From Anarhynchus alexandrinus (lineage: Eukaryota; Chordata; Aves; Charadriiformes; Charadriidae), in NCBI GenBank assembly GCA_008711295.1, contig VUYV01000124.1, positions 1,258,943 through 1,322,942 on the forward strand: DNA of 64,000 bases, written 5' to 3'. Every line of letters starts with the position of its first letter. Position 1 is the stretch's first letter. The notes beneath the pieces were generated by a model that saw nothing but the letters and a program-made list of their open reading frames with translations, ran no database searches and was not told the DNA's origin. This document shows, in pieces, positions 49,036-63,070 of this stretch. The translations under genes were made by a program, and so were the position numbers.

Positions 49036-52000
49036 CTGTCAAAAGGAAGGAAAGACTTAGTGGTTTATGCAAAATGGTGACTGTACCATTTATATACCGT
49101 GAGTACTTTGGAGCCCTGCTGGTAGGATGGGCTTCAAATATACCATGAGTATTACTGCACAAACACAGACCCAGAGATGCAGCTACTGCCTCCCAAATTT
49201 AAACCCTGAGACTAGAAATCATGAGACAACATAGCCCAGCTTGGAAGACGGTGGTCAGATACTGACAATCCAAATGCAACTGTGGTTTTTTTGCTGACCT
49301 GGGCTGACAGAAAGGTGTTTGGTCCACATGTAAATTGTGTTAGACTCTATACTGCAACCAGTTTAAGGAGCTTCCCCATCCAGTCCACTTTCCCCTCTTC
49401 TCCCATATTCATTTGAATCCTCAATACTGTGACCTTGGGAGGACTTTCATTTTCCAAAGGGTCCCGGACAGTCACCAATGGCCTATGGCTTGAGAGGAGC
49501 ATGAGACAGAACAACTGCAGGATGATTTCCCCCGTCTCATACTGTAGGAAGCGATGGTGCGTGTCAGTCATCATTGTACGAAGTAAACAACCAAAAGTAA
49601 AATGATCATAGACAAAAACCTCATTAGATTTTCACAGCCAAGCTAACTTTTACTTCACGGGCACATACATAATCCATCACATACAGGAAAATATACAATC
49701 CTCTTCAAAAGCCATGGCAATCAGAGGATCTGATTACTGGGGGAAGGAGCTTAATCCTCCTCCCATTTACTCTAAAATGGGAAGGGTTTTTTTGCTCCTT
49801 TTGAGGCTACTCCCCCTGCATTTACTTGTAGGCAACACCAGGGAGAACAAAAAGCACAGTGCAGAAACTCGGTATCTCCAAAAACTCCCTTCAAGTTAAT
49901 AAGGTCTCAGAAGCCCAACAAAAATAAACACAAAGTTATTGGCTCTGTTAGCTCGAGCAGTTGACAGCCCAGCCCTGCCCGCTGCTGGTGACAGGGGGCC
50001 GAGGCTGATAGCATCCAGACAGGGAGCACAGCTCTGATCTTACCTAAAGATCTTCTCACAGATGCTACAAAACACAACCTCAGCAGATAGGTTACGTGGT
50101 GGGAGCATGGCCCCTCTTTCTCCTAAAGGCAACCCAAGAGCTCAACCAGCTCTCTTCAACTTTGGAAAGCCTGCATCATTTAGATGTGCAAGTGAGTTTC
50201 TTTCACACACTTAACACCTACATTTCAAAACAAATTTAATTTCAAGTTTTCCTGAGGCGGTAAGACAATCTCCCTGCCAACTTCAGACACTGAATTTGAT
50301 CACTGTGTTTTTAACCTCAGGCTAACACTTAACTGAACTGTTCGCACCTTGTTTATATATTATTTTTAAGTTGACACATGCCCTGAACAAATTCTTAGCG
50401 GGAATGAAGTCACAAAGATGAAAATATCCAGAGATACTGAATAGACTACGTGAGGGTTGGTTACCTACAGTTAATTTGTAACAGAATAATGCTCCTTTTC
50501 CCCCAGTCCAAACACTATGAAAATTAATACCACCTTTCCCCCTTTACCTAAACTTTATGCAAGGTTGTTTGTTGATCAAAACAGTGTCTTCCAGTCCAAG
50601 GACACCTGGAGGAGTAACTGCTCCTCACAGGCTGGACAAGAAGCACTTCACAGCGCCCCATGGTGTTGAGAGGAGCCCGGCAGCATCGCCTGTCGCAAAC
50701 CCAGAACTACAAGGCTACAGCTCGCTGACTTGCCAGGGGGACAGGACAGCTCGGTTGCCTGCAAAGGGTGGACCAAGAAGGTCAGCCAGACTAAGAACCA
50801 CTTCAACAAGGCAATGAAAAAGCCTCTCCATGACAACTAGTTATATGCCTTCATCCATATGCACTTGCAGCTGGCATCAGAGAGATTTTTTCCATGCATA
50901 TTAGGAGAAAGCTACTCTGGAACACGTTTTGAGTCCCATGTCTCCAGGAACACTTAAGGGCTTTAAAAACTGCAAGCAAGGTTTTGGTAAAACTGTTTTC
51001 TCTTTTTCTATTTCAATGAAAAGTTCAGAACGAAAAACGAGCTAAAATAATTGTTTTGATGCAGGAAAATTAATTTCTTTCTCTTTTGCTCACTGTAAAC
51101 TAAAGGAACACCAGACACGATTTATGTCATTATCACCCCAAGAAAAGTTCAACTTCAAAGAAAATAAACCTTTAATTATCTTAAAAGCAAAATATATTGT
51201 TTTTACCTAAGCTATCCCAATTTCAAGCAATCAAGCAAGGCACTAGTATCTCAAACGGGCCATTAATTTGGGTTTCTGTCACAATTATAAAAGCCTACTG
51301 CAATTTTGAATCAAAATTAAAAAAACTGCCCTAGAGATAACTCCTTCCCAAAAGGGTCCTTCTTCCTCTTCTCTTCTAACCTGACTGCCACTACTTTCTG
51401 CTCTCCTTATTTCTGAGTGTTCGATGCTTCTTCTCTCCTTCACTTTCTACTCAGATGCCACATCTTCTTCCTTCCCTGTCGTCTCATTTGACCCAGACAC
51501 AACTACATACATCATCCTCCTACAGCATTTGCAGTCTGCTGCCCGAGAGCCTGTGAGTTTACAGCCTCTGGTTGTACATAGTCTTTCCATTCCCAACATG
51601 CTTTCCTTGTGCTCTCCAGCAAATTTCTGCACTGCTCAAAGGGGACAGCATAGTCTACTCAAAGAAACATTTGATGATCATTTTATCCTTTCTTCAAGTT
51701 ATAATCAAGTTTGAAATAAAATATTAAAAAACTATATTTAGCAACCTACGTCAAGTTTTTGTTCAGTCCACTACAAAGAGAAGATCTGACCCTTTGTACC
51801 AGCCTTTGTATTTTGCATCCACCCAACATTTGCAAATACTACCACCCTGGATCTAAATTCCTCTCTAGCTGTGGAAACGTTTCATGAAATAAGTGCTACA
51901 GTGACAAAGTGGGGAAAAAAAATCATTATTAGAGCTTCAAGCGTGGAGAAAAGCAAAGAGGGAACATCAAGCGTGAAGGTCACTTTCATCGAAGCTTTTC

Positions 52001-52134
52001 ATCATAACTTTTAAGAGAGTCATCTAGATGCCTCACTGCTAGTGATTCTTCCTTCAGTTTCTGCATGTCATTGTTATGATTTGAGGAACCCATAACAATT
52101 TATTGTCATTCAGACAATTATTCTATCATCTGAC

Positions 52135-52640
52135 GACCTCTCCTTGCCCGGGAAGGGGAAAAGAAGGAAACCCGAGGGTTGAAATATAAACAGATTTAAT
52201 AGAATAAGACTAAATAATTAACATTAATAATACTAAAGAACCAGTATTGATCCTGACGCCAGTATAAAGTATGCAAGGATTATATTCTGCCAATTCTATC
52301 TGTAGGAAGCTGTGCACTCCCAGCAGTGGACAGCAAATGTTGGACACGGTGAGCAATATGGCTTCGTGAGGAAGGGAAGGGCTCAGGGGTCTGGCACCGG
52401 GTCAAGAAGTTCTCAGGACGGCAGCCATCAAGGAAGATAGGGAACTCCTCAGCAAACTTTCTAATTTATATTGAATGTGACATTCATAGGATGAAATAAT
52501 CCTGTTGGCCAGCTTGGGTCAAATGCCCGGGTCTCGCTCCTCCTCATCCCTGCACTTGGCTACCTCAAAAACACTGAGACCTTGAAACCCACATACCATA
52601 GCTGGGTATAAAGTAAATATTTTCACAAATTCAGACACTA
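52135..52640 (-). mobile_element. Solo LTR of an avian endogenous retrovirus (probable, ERVL-like)
   Basis: On the minus strand this block has LTR architecture: a promoter-like part with a TATA-type AATATAAATT (52463-52472), an AATAAA-like ATTAAA (52195-52200) placed about 270 bp downstream, then a T/C-rich segment ending in CTTCCCGGGCAAGG. The order and spacing match LTRs I know from bird genomes, and the stretch reading ATTAAATCTGTTTATATTTC is typical of them. I see no internal gag/pol sequence beside it, so it is a solo or truncated LTR. Both outer boundaries are approximate and the family name is uncertain. It lies in the RGS6 sense orientation, 3.1 kb upstream of a DEP exon. Confidence 0.65.
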
Positions 52641-55600
52641 GAGTATTCTAAAAGAAGAGACTTTACTTCAGAGTAAAATTACTGAAAGAGAAATTAGTCC
52701 TGTGTCGCTCAAACCAGGAGAGTCATTCAATATCCATTAGGTTTCCCTGTCTGGCACACAGGGAATAAGAGTCCTTGCATAGTTCATTTCATCCAGCTAG
52801 GAGGCAGGAACTAGTAAAACTAAGTGTTCCTCATATTTATCACTCCTAAATGAGCGAGCTTCAGTGAACTAACTCCTGTGCAACAAAAGTAATGGTAAGA
52901 ACAGGCAATGTTGTTGTTTGGGTTTTTTTTTTCTATTATGGGGGTCACTGCTATTTCAATCTGGTCTGATTTTGCATCAGTAAAGGGAACTGTTACTCCT
53001 CCCTCCGAGAGGATTCTGGGTCCCTAAGAAAGCCAGAGCAATTTATGTATCTGCTGTCACTGTTAGCTACGCACTGTAATGTGTGCCCAACAAACTAGAT
53101 CTGCCTTTCCTCCTGACTGGTTGCTGACAACTCTGCTCCCTAGATGTGTCCAGAATGATTTTATTTCACATTACCCCACTTTCAATGCACTGAAAAGGGC
53201 TTTTGGCTTCAGGAGCATGTTATCAGTGGAGACAGGTAGTTTATGAGAGTTTACCAACATATTCTGTTACACAGAATGTGTTGGGGATTTAATGCATATG
53301 TGGGATTTGCTGGTATTCATTAGACCTCCTTCTTTTCCACTACCAGCACTTTTGCTGGCCTAAGGAGGGTGAAGGCGTGAAGTAGAAGACCTTGAATTTT
53401 TGTCAGAGCTGAAATGTCTGTCACTGGGAGATGAGAAGTTCCTTTTCTGAGGCAGGGGAAAATGAAAGACTACATTTGTTGATACGTTATAATAAATAAG
53501 TCATAATACAACAACAAACGTAACGATCACAGCCTGGCAACTTTGGGTCAGTGCCACACAAGATCCCTAGTGTTCTCATTAAAGGAGGAAAACAACTCTT
53601 GACTTTGCAGTAGCTTCTCTTTCTCCCAGCACCAAAATAAGGCAGGCGCCCAGACCGCAGCATGTTAGCATTGCTGAGCCCTGGAAGCACCCCGCTCATG
53701 GTCAAGGCTGATCTTGGAGGCGACACGCTGAGGGAAGAGCAAGTAACACATGAAAAAGAAAAGCTAACAGCTCCCATCTCCCACGACCCCATGCCTGGAC
53801 ACCAACAACAGCTCACTGGAGCCACCCAGCTGAACATGTGTCATTGTGACTGAGCGATTACCACGCAATGATGTCAGAGGCCACCACGGTCCCATTTTGC
53901 CAGCTCATTTTTGTGAGCTACTGAGGGAAACAGTGCCTTTTTCATATTCTATCCTCCGAGTTAGCTGCACGTAGTCCCTCGGACCCTGCAGGAAAGGTCC
54001 CACTGCCTATTTCTGAATATTTCAGCACACACCAGGTTCCTGTCCGATTACTCACAGCAGGTACCCTACTCTCGGGGATTCCTGTCACCAACTAACCTGT
54101 GGCTGGAGACTCTCTAAGCATCACTCATCAGCGCCAACGTTAATCATATGGGGTTGAATAGACAGCTCTGTGCAATGCCAAATATCCTCTTTGCCCCGGC
54201 AGATGAGAGCTCTCATGAATATTGGTGGAGCCGGATAATACACGGAGGAAAGGATCAGCCTGTCGTCAGCTAGCATGATGGCAACAATTATAAATACATT
54301 TGAACTTTTACTCTTGACTGAAATATAAGTTTAAAATAGATCATTTCTCACGTTGCCAACCCCTACGGGTCCCACAAGCGCCTCTGAGTGGCTCTCTGAC
54401 ACCACCAGCGCGCCTGTGCCGTCTGTACCTGCTGGCTCCTGCCACGCAGCCCCACGCACGCACAGACACGGAAAGTTAATTTGACAAGAAGCCAGAAGCC
54501 AACTTGCTTCACCAGTCCAGACAATTTCACTCTGCTCAAACACAGGAAGAGGAGCCTGGGGGGAAAAAATAAAAAAAAATTTAAAAAAAAAGGGGCTAAT
54601 ACATCTCGCTTTGGCACCCTCGAGGGAAAAAGGACAACCTTGCCTCCAAGACAGTGCTGGAAAGCAGCAGAGCAGCACCGCCAGGGAATTGCTGCGCGAC
54701 CTTCAGCCAACAGCTTCATCTGTCTCTGTCCATGTCTCCTCTCCTGTATAATGGAGATACTACTGAATCGCACAGGGGTAGTGAAACTTAATTCAAAGAT
54801 GTCAGAGAAGGACTGGGAGTGCCTCAGATAGCGGATGCTACACGACTATGAAAGATACGCGCCCCATCTCTGACAACCTTTCACAATCCCAACACAACGG
54901 CAACAAAACCAAAGCGTGGCAGAGCACCGATGCGACAGCCAGCAGGGCCATTTGGCTGCTTCCCACATGACTAATTTCCGATGACTGCTGAGGGCAGGGA
55001 CACCGATGGAACTTGTCCTCTTCCCGATGGAGCTTTTATCTCCGCTTCTTTTTAAATTTCAGAGCTCATTTCAGATGAAGGTAGAGTATTCCACATAGCT
55101 CCCTCACGCTCCAGTGCGTTCCAGGGAAGAAAGAAAATAACAACTATGTTCTTCAGATGTTTATTGGGAAGGTGAAACAGAGCTAATAGTGTCACCTTGA
55201 GACTGGTAACGTGCTTTAGCATTTATATATCTCCACTGTGAATAGAAAGGGAGGCTACCAGTGAAGCAACAACCAGAAAGGCACTTGTCATGACTAATCC
55301 ATATACTGCTGCTAATGCAGCCAGAGCTTCACAAAGCGAGTATCTACTCAGCGAGTCATCGCAGGTTTCATCACCTCAATTGAATTAACCAAAACGATGC
55401 TTAGGGAAAAAAACTGTGCCACTTCTTATTCAGCTACTGAGGTGCAACACCAGAGCCTGGGGAGCACCAGGCAGCAGCAGCTTTCGGAGCACCCATGCCT
55501 CCCGTAACACAGCCTACGCTATCAGCTCGGCGCTGCGCCCCTGGCTCGGCCTGGGATGCCTGGTAAGAAAACGTAGTCACAGAAGATGGGAGCTGGAACT

Positions 55601-58600
55601 ATCCCCCTCAGGCAGTATATACACAGTTGGGAACCCAGGTTTAATATTCAGCAGAAAAAAACCCAAAGCTTAGCAAATTAATTCAGCAAACAGAGATCCT
55701 CCAAACGAGCTGAACTAATGCAATTTTCTCCCTCCCCCAAAAATCAAGCTTTTTAGCCCATCAGTGTCAACAGTTAGAAGCAAAAGACATCAATGCGTCA
55801 GTGTTATGCAAACTCAATTTTCATTAAAAACATTTTGACAGACAACTCCCGATGAGCTCAAATTCTATGTGAGCTATAATTGCTTAGAAGAGGAGACTAT
55901 TTTGGCATGTTAGAAAACTGTGTAAAATACTAAAAGTGAACTCTTGTTTAGTGATTGCCCAACTGTAATTACAGTAGCAAATGCATTTTACGGCATAACA
56001 GAAGTTTCTTGTGAACGGAGCGGTGCATTTTTTCCCCATGCTTTCTACAGTTATGGTAAAGATGCCACATATATGCATGTAATTAGCTTAAGAGATCTCA
56101 CACCATTTTGAGCACAGCTGCTCTAATTAGAAATCTTCTCAGGTTAGCTGCACATTAGACCAAATATTTACTTTGCTCTGTAAGCAGAAGTGTTAAGCTT
56201 TTTATGACTGTAGGAAATATAAATATCCAGTGAAGATGATGTGAATTTTAACTAAAGCACTCCAATGGAAACTAAATGGCCATAGAATTATCACTGAGGT
56301 GTGAAGCAAGTCACGTTTCAGTGAAAGAAATTATACCATTACTGCCATACAGTACGTATTGAACAGGGAAGGCTTTTGTGTGACTTATGAACTATGCAAA
56401 CACGTATGCAAACCTATGTACAGACACACACATAAGTGCACAGATTGTTTCAGCCAGAAAAACTGTAGGGTGGAATCATCTATCAGCTGTTTCTCAGTGT
56501 GCGATCCAAATTGGAGGAACCGCTTTGGAGTAAAAAAGGAAGGAGTTCAGTCCCTCTGTCCCCTAAACAGTGCTGCTAAGGGAGCCACTGGTACTGACAG
56601 CATCCGGGCTGTTGGTATCTGTCAGCCAGTGACAGCACTGAGCCTGCCATACCATTTTACACAGGTCACCGGTCACCTAGTACTGACTACTTCTGACTGT
56701 GCCATCCTCAGCAAGATTTGAATGGATAATCCTGAAGGGCTCTGCACTGACTACCTGCAGATAGAAGACCAAATCGAAACAAAGCAGCAGCATAGGTTGA
56801 AATATGAAGGAATAAAGTTACAATAGGAAATCTATAGCTGCACTTATGGTAATATATTCACCACAGTCCCCTGATGTCAATAACCAAGAGGGGCTGGGGG
56901 GAACAGGAGAGCATGTGCTTTTTTTTTTTGACAAGCTTTTACTGAAGTCGCTGACTGCAGGGACTGACAGCATCCTGCTGCCTCCCTCCAGCCAGGGTCC
57001 GACGCACGAGTTGCCATGGAAACGGTAGAGATTTTCTTTTCTGTTGCATCATTGCACCTAATGTAAAACTACGCAAGTCTCCAGATTGCTCGTACAGTGA
57101 TGAATGAGAACGAGCGGAGCAGATGTGCCTACCACAGCCCACATGGGGATTAGTGCAGGAGTAAACTCGGTACGTGACACGGCAAAGCTCCTTTGGGTGC
57201 CCGCTCCCAGGAGGGTATGCACATTTGGGTCCCTTGCCGCCCCCACTGCAGGCAGGGCACCAGGGTGAAGCCCATTAACCCAACCTCAGGAATGCCCAGA
57301 AGCAAAGCTGTGACCCAGCTGCCATCTAAAATAACACTGCACAAACTACTCGCATTGGCAAGTGCCAAAAGCGAGAGTTTAGTTCAACGGCTTTGATTTT
57401 GCAAGTGCTTCTTTTGGGGGTTAGCTCCCACACCCTGAATTTCACTTTGAGTTCTGGCCACCCGCTAATCATTCTCACGCAAGACAAAATTATGCCAAAA
57501 CCTGTTTTTGTACTGGAACAACTGAGAAAGCTCCAGGAATCTTAAATCCTCCAACACCACAGGGCTGAGTCTCCAATTTGTAGGATGATTTGAGGCCAGT
57601 TTTTCAAGCCTGATTAGAAGCAGCACATAAGAGTTTTAGTATTACACTAGATTACACGAAATAATCAATAATGCTAACCTGTGGTGGTATATGCATGACC
57701 TGGCGTGAGAAGGCAGCACTTCTCTCCCCTGTGATGCTTAACTGCAGTTTGATAAACACGGTACTCGCAAAGTAGTTAATTTTCTTCTGGAGCATCAAAT
57801 ACGAGGCACTTCCAGACAGAAAAATGCCAGACTTCTGTGGGTCACCAATCTGTTCTCACACAGGAACTTGCAGCCCCCCAAATCTTGATAAAAACAAAGA
57901 GCTGGTTATGAACTGCACCCAAACCGCTTCAAACCAAACCCACCAACCCAACCAGACTCCCATTTGCACCTTCCCAAAGCTGGGAATTGGACAATAGTCT
58001 CAAGGCTCGTCATTCCTCTCTGGAGCTGGAAACACAGCGCTGCCACCTCCCACCCCACTTGCCTTCAGCGCGAGGCTGGGGAGGACAGGACTATCCAGCC
58101 ATCTCCTTCACAGCACCACCGGCATGTGAAAATGAGCCTTCCCATGCAGCGGGGCGGAAAAAGCCATTCCTGGGTCTTGCAGAAAATAATTTACTTTAAA
58201 CAATGCTGAGCAGGTGTAAAAAGACAAGCTGTTCCTTATCAGTGGAGTCCCCCCGTGACTACAACATGCAGCAACTGCTAAATAATTAAATCTGAAGTAT
58301 TTCATTAGATATATTATTTATTGACATGAAATACAGAGACATAAATATTAAGCAGATAAGAAGTAGGGATGGAGTTGGCGGATGCCTGATCAGGGTTTTG
58401 GCATTGCTACTGCTATCTTTAAAAATCTGAGTAATGATGAGCAGGGACTGTCATTGTATCACCTCAAACACTCAGAGAGGACTGTGTGGTTCTCTGGTTC
58501 TCACTTTTTTAAAAGCAAAACAGGTTTTCTACCCCACTAGCAATCTTTAGCAGGGAGCAAACTCTGCAGTTGAAGAAAAATAAAATTTAAAAAAAAAAAA

Positions 58601-61600
58601 TCCGCTGCATTCCTGATGATATTCTGCATACAGAGGAAGAAAACAGAAAGAAAGTAACTCCCATTTAAAGTGACTATTCTCTATTTAAAACTGTAAGGCC
58701 TAAATTTGCACTTGGATTTGGGCCCCATGCCTGAGGGAAGATCTGTGTCCATATCTTTGTGAAAGGGCTGGAAGGTATTTGTAGTGGAAAGAAGGACACA
58801 GGAATCACGAGACAAGACTTCTACACTGCAGACTTCTTATTTCAATCTGAGCTTCCACAAAGCACTATCAACTGCAGGCAAAAATCAGGTAAAACTATGG
58901 CGTATGAACTTGAGAATATTATGATATAATAAGAAATACCATTTTCTATTCATTTTGCAAAGCTTCATAAACACATTCCTAATTTCTCCCACGGTAATGA
59001 AGCTACTTGGAGCCATTCAGAAAGTAGTTCATAAGCTATTTCCAGTATGAGATGCAGAAGTTTGGGTTTGTTGTTCCCTGCAGGAAAGCTGTGTCACAGG
59101 CATTGAATCTCTACCACTACCTTCCCTAATGAATTGATGAGGGGAACTATCCAGCATATCCCTTCTTTCTATTTTTGGTAGTTGATGGGCTCCCCTGGCT
59201 CAACTAAAATAAATTATGCAGAAATATATATATACACACACACACCCCCCAAATGTTTCTCTTCAAAACAACAAAGAAGTGGGGCATTCCTCTGTGTATG
59301 TAATACTGTGGCACATAATACAGTGTGACAGGTCATTTCATGCATCATTTAACTCTTTGCGCTGCAAAGTGCCGTACCACAATAAAGATTAGATACGCCC
59401 CTCTCACCCCCAAATGCTGTGAAGTAGATGTAAAAGCAGAGCACTTTGTAAGTTACAGGGAAAAGAGGAAACCCTATTCACCACCATCAAAAGGTTGTAT
59501 TTTGTTTCTCTCCCTCTCCACATGATAGTGACACCTTGCAATTTCCACCCCCCAATAAAACTAAAAAAATTACTTAAAATTATAAAGGCAAAGACAGAAA
59601 AAAAATCAAATTTTCCACTCAGGATATAAAGGTAGCACTGCAAAAGGAAATGTTATTTTCATTTGAAATTCAGAACAGACGGAAGAGGCTTTGTGAAGAT
59701 TTCTTTGTTGGAGGGTAAAATAATGTAGATTTGGATTACTATTTTTTTTTCACACCTCTATGAAATGTGTCTTTTCTCCATGTTGCTTTTTAACGCCTTT
59801 TAAATAAATATATCAAAAATTTGATAATTTTACGACCACAAAAATCTACAAGATTACCACTGTTGGAAACTGAAGACCTCAGTTTAGCCCACGAAGAGAC
59901 AAAGCTGAAGTGTTTAGCCCTGCAAGACTTTCTGTGCTAGCGCTGGGAAAGTGTTCCAGACAAAAGGCAGCGACGGGCAGGGCCGCTCTGTCCACCCACG
60001 CTGTATCTAAACACTCTGCAAAGTACAGATGCCATTTTTTTAGTGAGGTGATGAGGTTTGGGCATTTAGCAATTACTGAAAAAGCATTTTTCAAGTGCTC
60101 TACTTCACACTCTGATGTGTTAGTGAGCAGCAGTAAAATGAAAAGTATTAGAGAAAATTTAGAATAAATCTGAGCGTTAATCAAACCAAATCTGATACTG
60201 TCTGACTAAAGTTATCTTAATTTAGGAATTCATTTATTCAAATATGCTAAGTTATGCTGATAGGCCAGTTTGCATAACATAGGAGTCCCAGAGCCTCTTT
60301 AACCGAGCCACTCAATTGCTTTGGCCCTTGACTTTGATAGTAACTATAGCTAGAATCAAAAACCCAAACCTCACAGATTGCTAAATGGAAAGCGGGAATT
60401 AAAATGCCCATGTGATTCTCATAACATGATCATCATTACTGGATTCATTAACATCTTCATGAACTGCGACTACCATTTATTCTTCTAACACTGACTGGTG
60501 CATTCCCTTTGGCAAAGCACATGTTGCAAATCAAACAGTAGTTACAAGTTCTGCCGCAACCCAATTATGGCCCTCGCTACGGGTGAAGTTATTTACTTCA
60601 ACACCGATTTTATGATTTATTTAGTGGTTCTACTACTGCTAGCTCGGTATTTTGGTAGCACCAATATTGTCAATTTACCAATTGGAATACCTAAAACAAT
60701 TTATAACAACACTTTGGAAAAAGCGTAATCTTCCTTCTTCATATAAAAAGAAATGTAAAATTCTTTTTCCCCCAACAAAGTTTTCCTTCTGCTAATAATG
60801 AATCATGGAACACATCATTTGCTGTAAACTCGTGGCAGTTAATAGAAGCGATGCCACGTCTGCTTTGCTTTCAAATCTTAGCATCAAACTGCTGTTTGAT
60901 TCAGCTCTGGCATTTAATATGTCAGGGGCTCTGCTGTTCCTTTTAACCCTCTATTTTACAATACACACTGAAACCTTTCCAAAAAGAGTCTGAGGTGCCC
61001 CAGCTCTGCAGAACACAAGCGTGCTTTGGTGGAGCAGAAACGGCTACAGGTTCTGTGAACCCTGCCAGAAACACCAATTTTAAAGACTTCTACTTCTTGA
61101 CACCTAACCAGTATTTTTCTTAATTTGGAGGGCGAGTAGGGGAAGAGTTACCTACAGAATGAAAGTTAGAAACCCTACAAAAGAAAGATATTGTTTACTT
61201 TTGGTAGGTTATTGCTATCTTCTCTGCAGGGGCCTGTGTAAGAGACGACCAAAGACACCGCTCGCAATGCAGAATTACCCAGCAAGAAGACGAAGGGCTC
61301 CCGCCTGCCTCTCCTGCCAGCAGACAGCACAACAGCCTGGCTCTGGCCCTGTAAAGCCAACTTGCTGTTTTATTCACCAAGAACGGACAGGACAGAACAA
61401 AAGGAGCAGCCACTGCATCCCGTGGCTACGGCTCGGTGGCTGTTTCAACAGGTGAACGTACCAAACGAGAGTGAGCTACCTCCAGACCATGAAATAGCTA
61501 CTCCTACCCTATTTTTTTTATATCACTGTCATGTGTTATCTATATATATATACACAATTTTTTGGTTTGTTTTGTTTTTTCCTTTTAAACACAGACACTA

Positions 61601-62889
61601 TTAGCTCTAAAACATAAATAGTAAATAATCCTTTTGCATGACACAGGTAATTTTTTCTCATGCATTTCATGTTGGATTCAATTCACATTTTCATGGTACG
61701 GAAGGAGAACATCTAGCACAGGTAACACCACCATAAACATATTACATCTCACTACACAACATATTACCTCTTATTACACATAAACAAAGTGGTCTTGCCT
61801 TCCACTCGACCTTACTTTCCAAAGCAATGGCTTCTGCACGAGTATACTTGTGCTTGTAGAATATGGTTTCATTTAAAAAAAAAAAAGTTTAATGCCTATA
61901 CGTCTCAATTGTGTAAGCCTGCAAAAACGGTTAGCCAGAACACCTTTTCCATCACATTTTTAACTGCTTGATGCCAAAAAATGGAATTGTTAAATACACA
62001 ACTATGTTGCAAAATTGGATTTTTTTAATAGTCAAATGTCAGCTGAGAGACAGATGGGGTATTTGTTCATAGGTCATATTTATCTAATGTACTGAAACAG
62101 AGTAACATACTAAGCAGCACACAAACAACGTGAGCTTTAAGCACATAAATTACAATAGAAATCACAGACCACATTAAAATTATTTACTTCCTCATTCCAA
62201 GATGGAATGGAAAGCAACTCTACAGACAGATGGGAAATACATTTTATGGTTTTAGAAGGACACTGGGATCACTGTTTTACAATGTTTTAAATTGTTTTCC
62301 TGTTCCATCTTTCTATAAACACACTTATGACCCTCAGAGATATGACTTTCACTTTTAGATACAAAGGAGTTACATATTAGCAGGCCTGACTTGTACCTCG
62401 ACGCTGTTAAATCTTAGTAGTGTTCAAGTCAGACACTAGTACTTAATGGTAAATTATTAACAAAAGAGTACAAGGGGTTTTCACTTTGCTATAAAATCAT
62501 CTTCTTCCCAGCTAAGGTCATTAACTGAAGTCACTGAAGTATTGAAACATCCACTATTGAGGCAGATTCAAAGTCTCGCTGTTCCATAATTTTCTTTTTC
62601 TAAGAAATTATCTCCTAAGTTTCTTCTCTGTCCGACTGCAAAGCAACATAACTATCTCTAAACCAGAATTAAAAGCTATCTAACACACTTTCCAGCAACT
62701 CATCTTTCTGTGGGCCTTTTGTAACAACGTAGGTCTGTCTATAAATGGACAGAAACAAAAGTACGAAAACAATTCTTGTTGGTAAGAACAAACCTTGCAA
62801 AAAAAAATTCTGTAGAGCTTCATTTCACAAGAATAATATCTATTTTACCCATAATTCTACCCTACAATAAAACTATCCAGTTCTGCAGC

Positions 62890-63070
62890 AGTGGGTTATT
62901 TTGTTGGTTTGAGGTTTTTTGGTTGGTTGGTTGGTTTTGGGTTTTTTGTTTGGTTGGTTGGTTTTGGGTTGGTTTTTAGTTTTTGGGTTTTTTTACTTAC
63001 ATAGTAAGTAAAAAAAAACTTACATAGTAAGTAAAAAAAAACCCCAACAATAAAACAACCCCAAAAAACT
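62890..63070. repeat. (TTGG)n-like tract forming an imperfect inverted repeat
   Basis: A G/T-rich stretch with repeated GGTTGGTTGG and GGTTTTTTG blocks (about 62900-62990) is followed by an A/C-rich stretch (63036-63067). At the centre is a perfect 13-bp-arm palindrome (62988-63000 and 63004-63016, spacer ATA) with core CTTACATAGTAAG. The core is itself tandemly repeated with a 23-bp period (62996-63018 and 63019-63041). Confidence 0.8.

Noticed and set aside
50042..50062. A roughly 21-nt segment between TTTTGTAG and a TTTAG|GTAAGA donor on the minus strand, in the intron upstream of the exon at 48936-49035.
   Set aside because: That intron must be phase 0, and in this phase the segment reads CAT CTG TGA, an immediate stop. 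It is not a plausible coding cassette.
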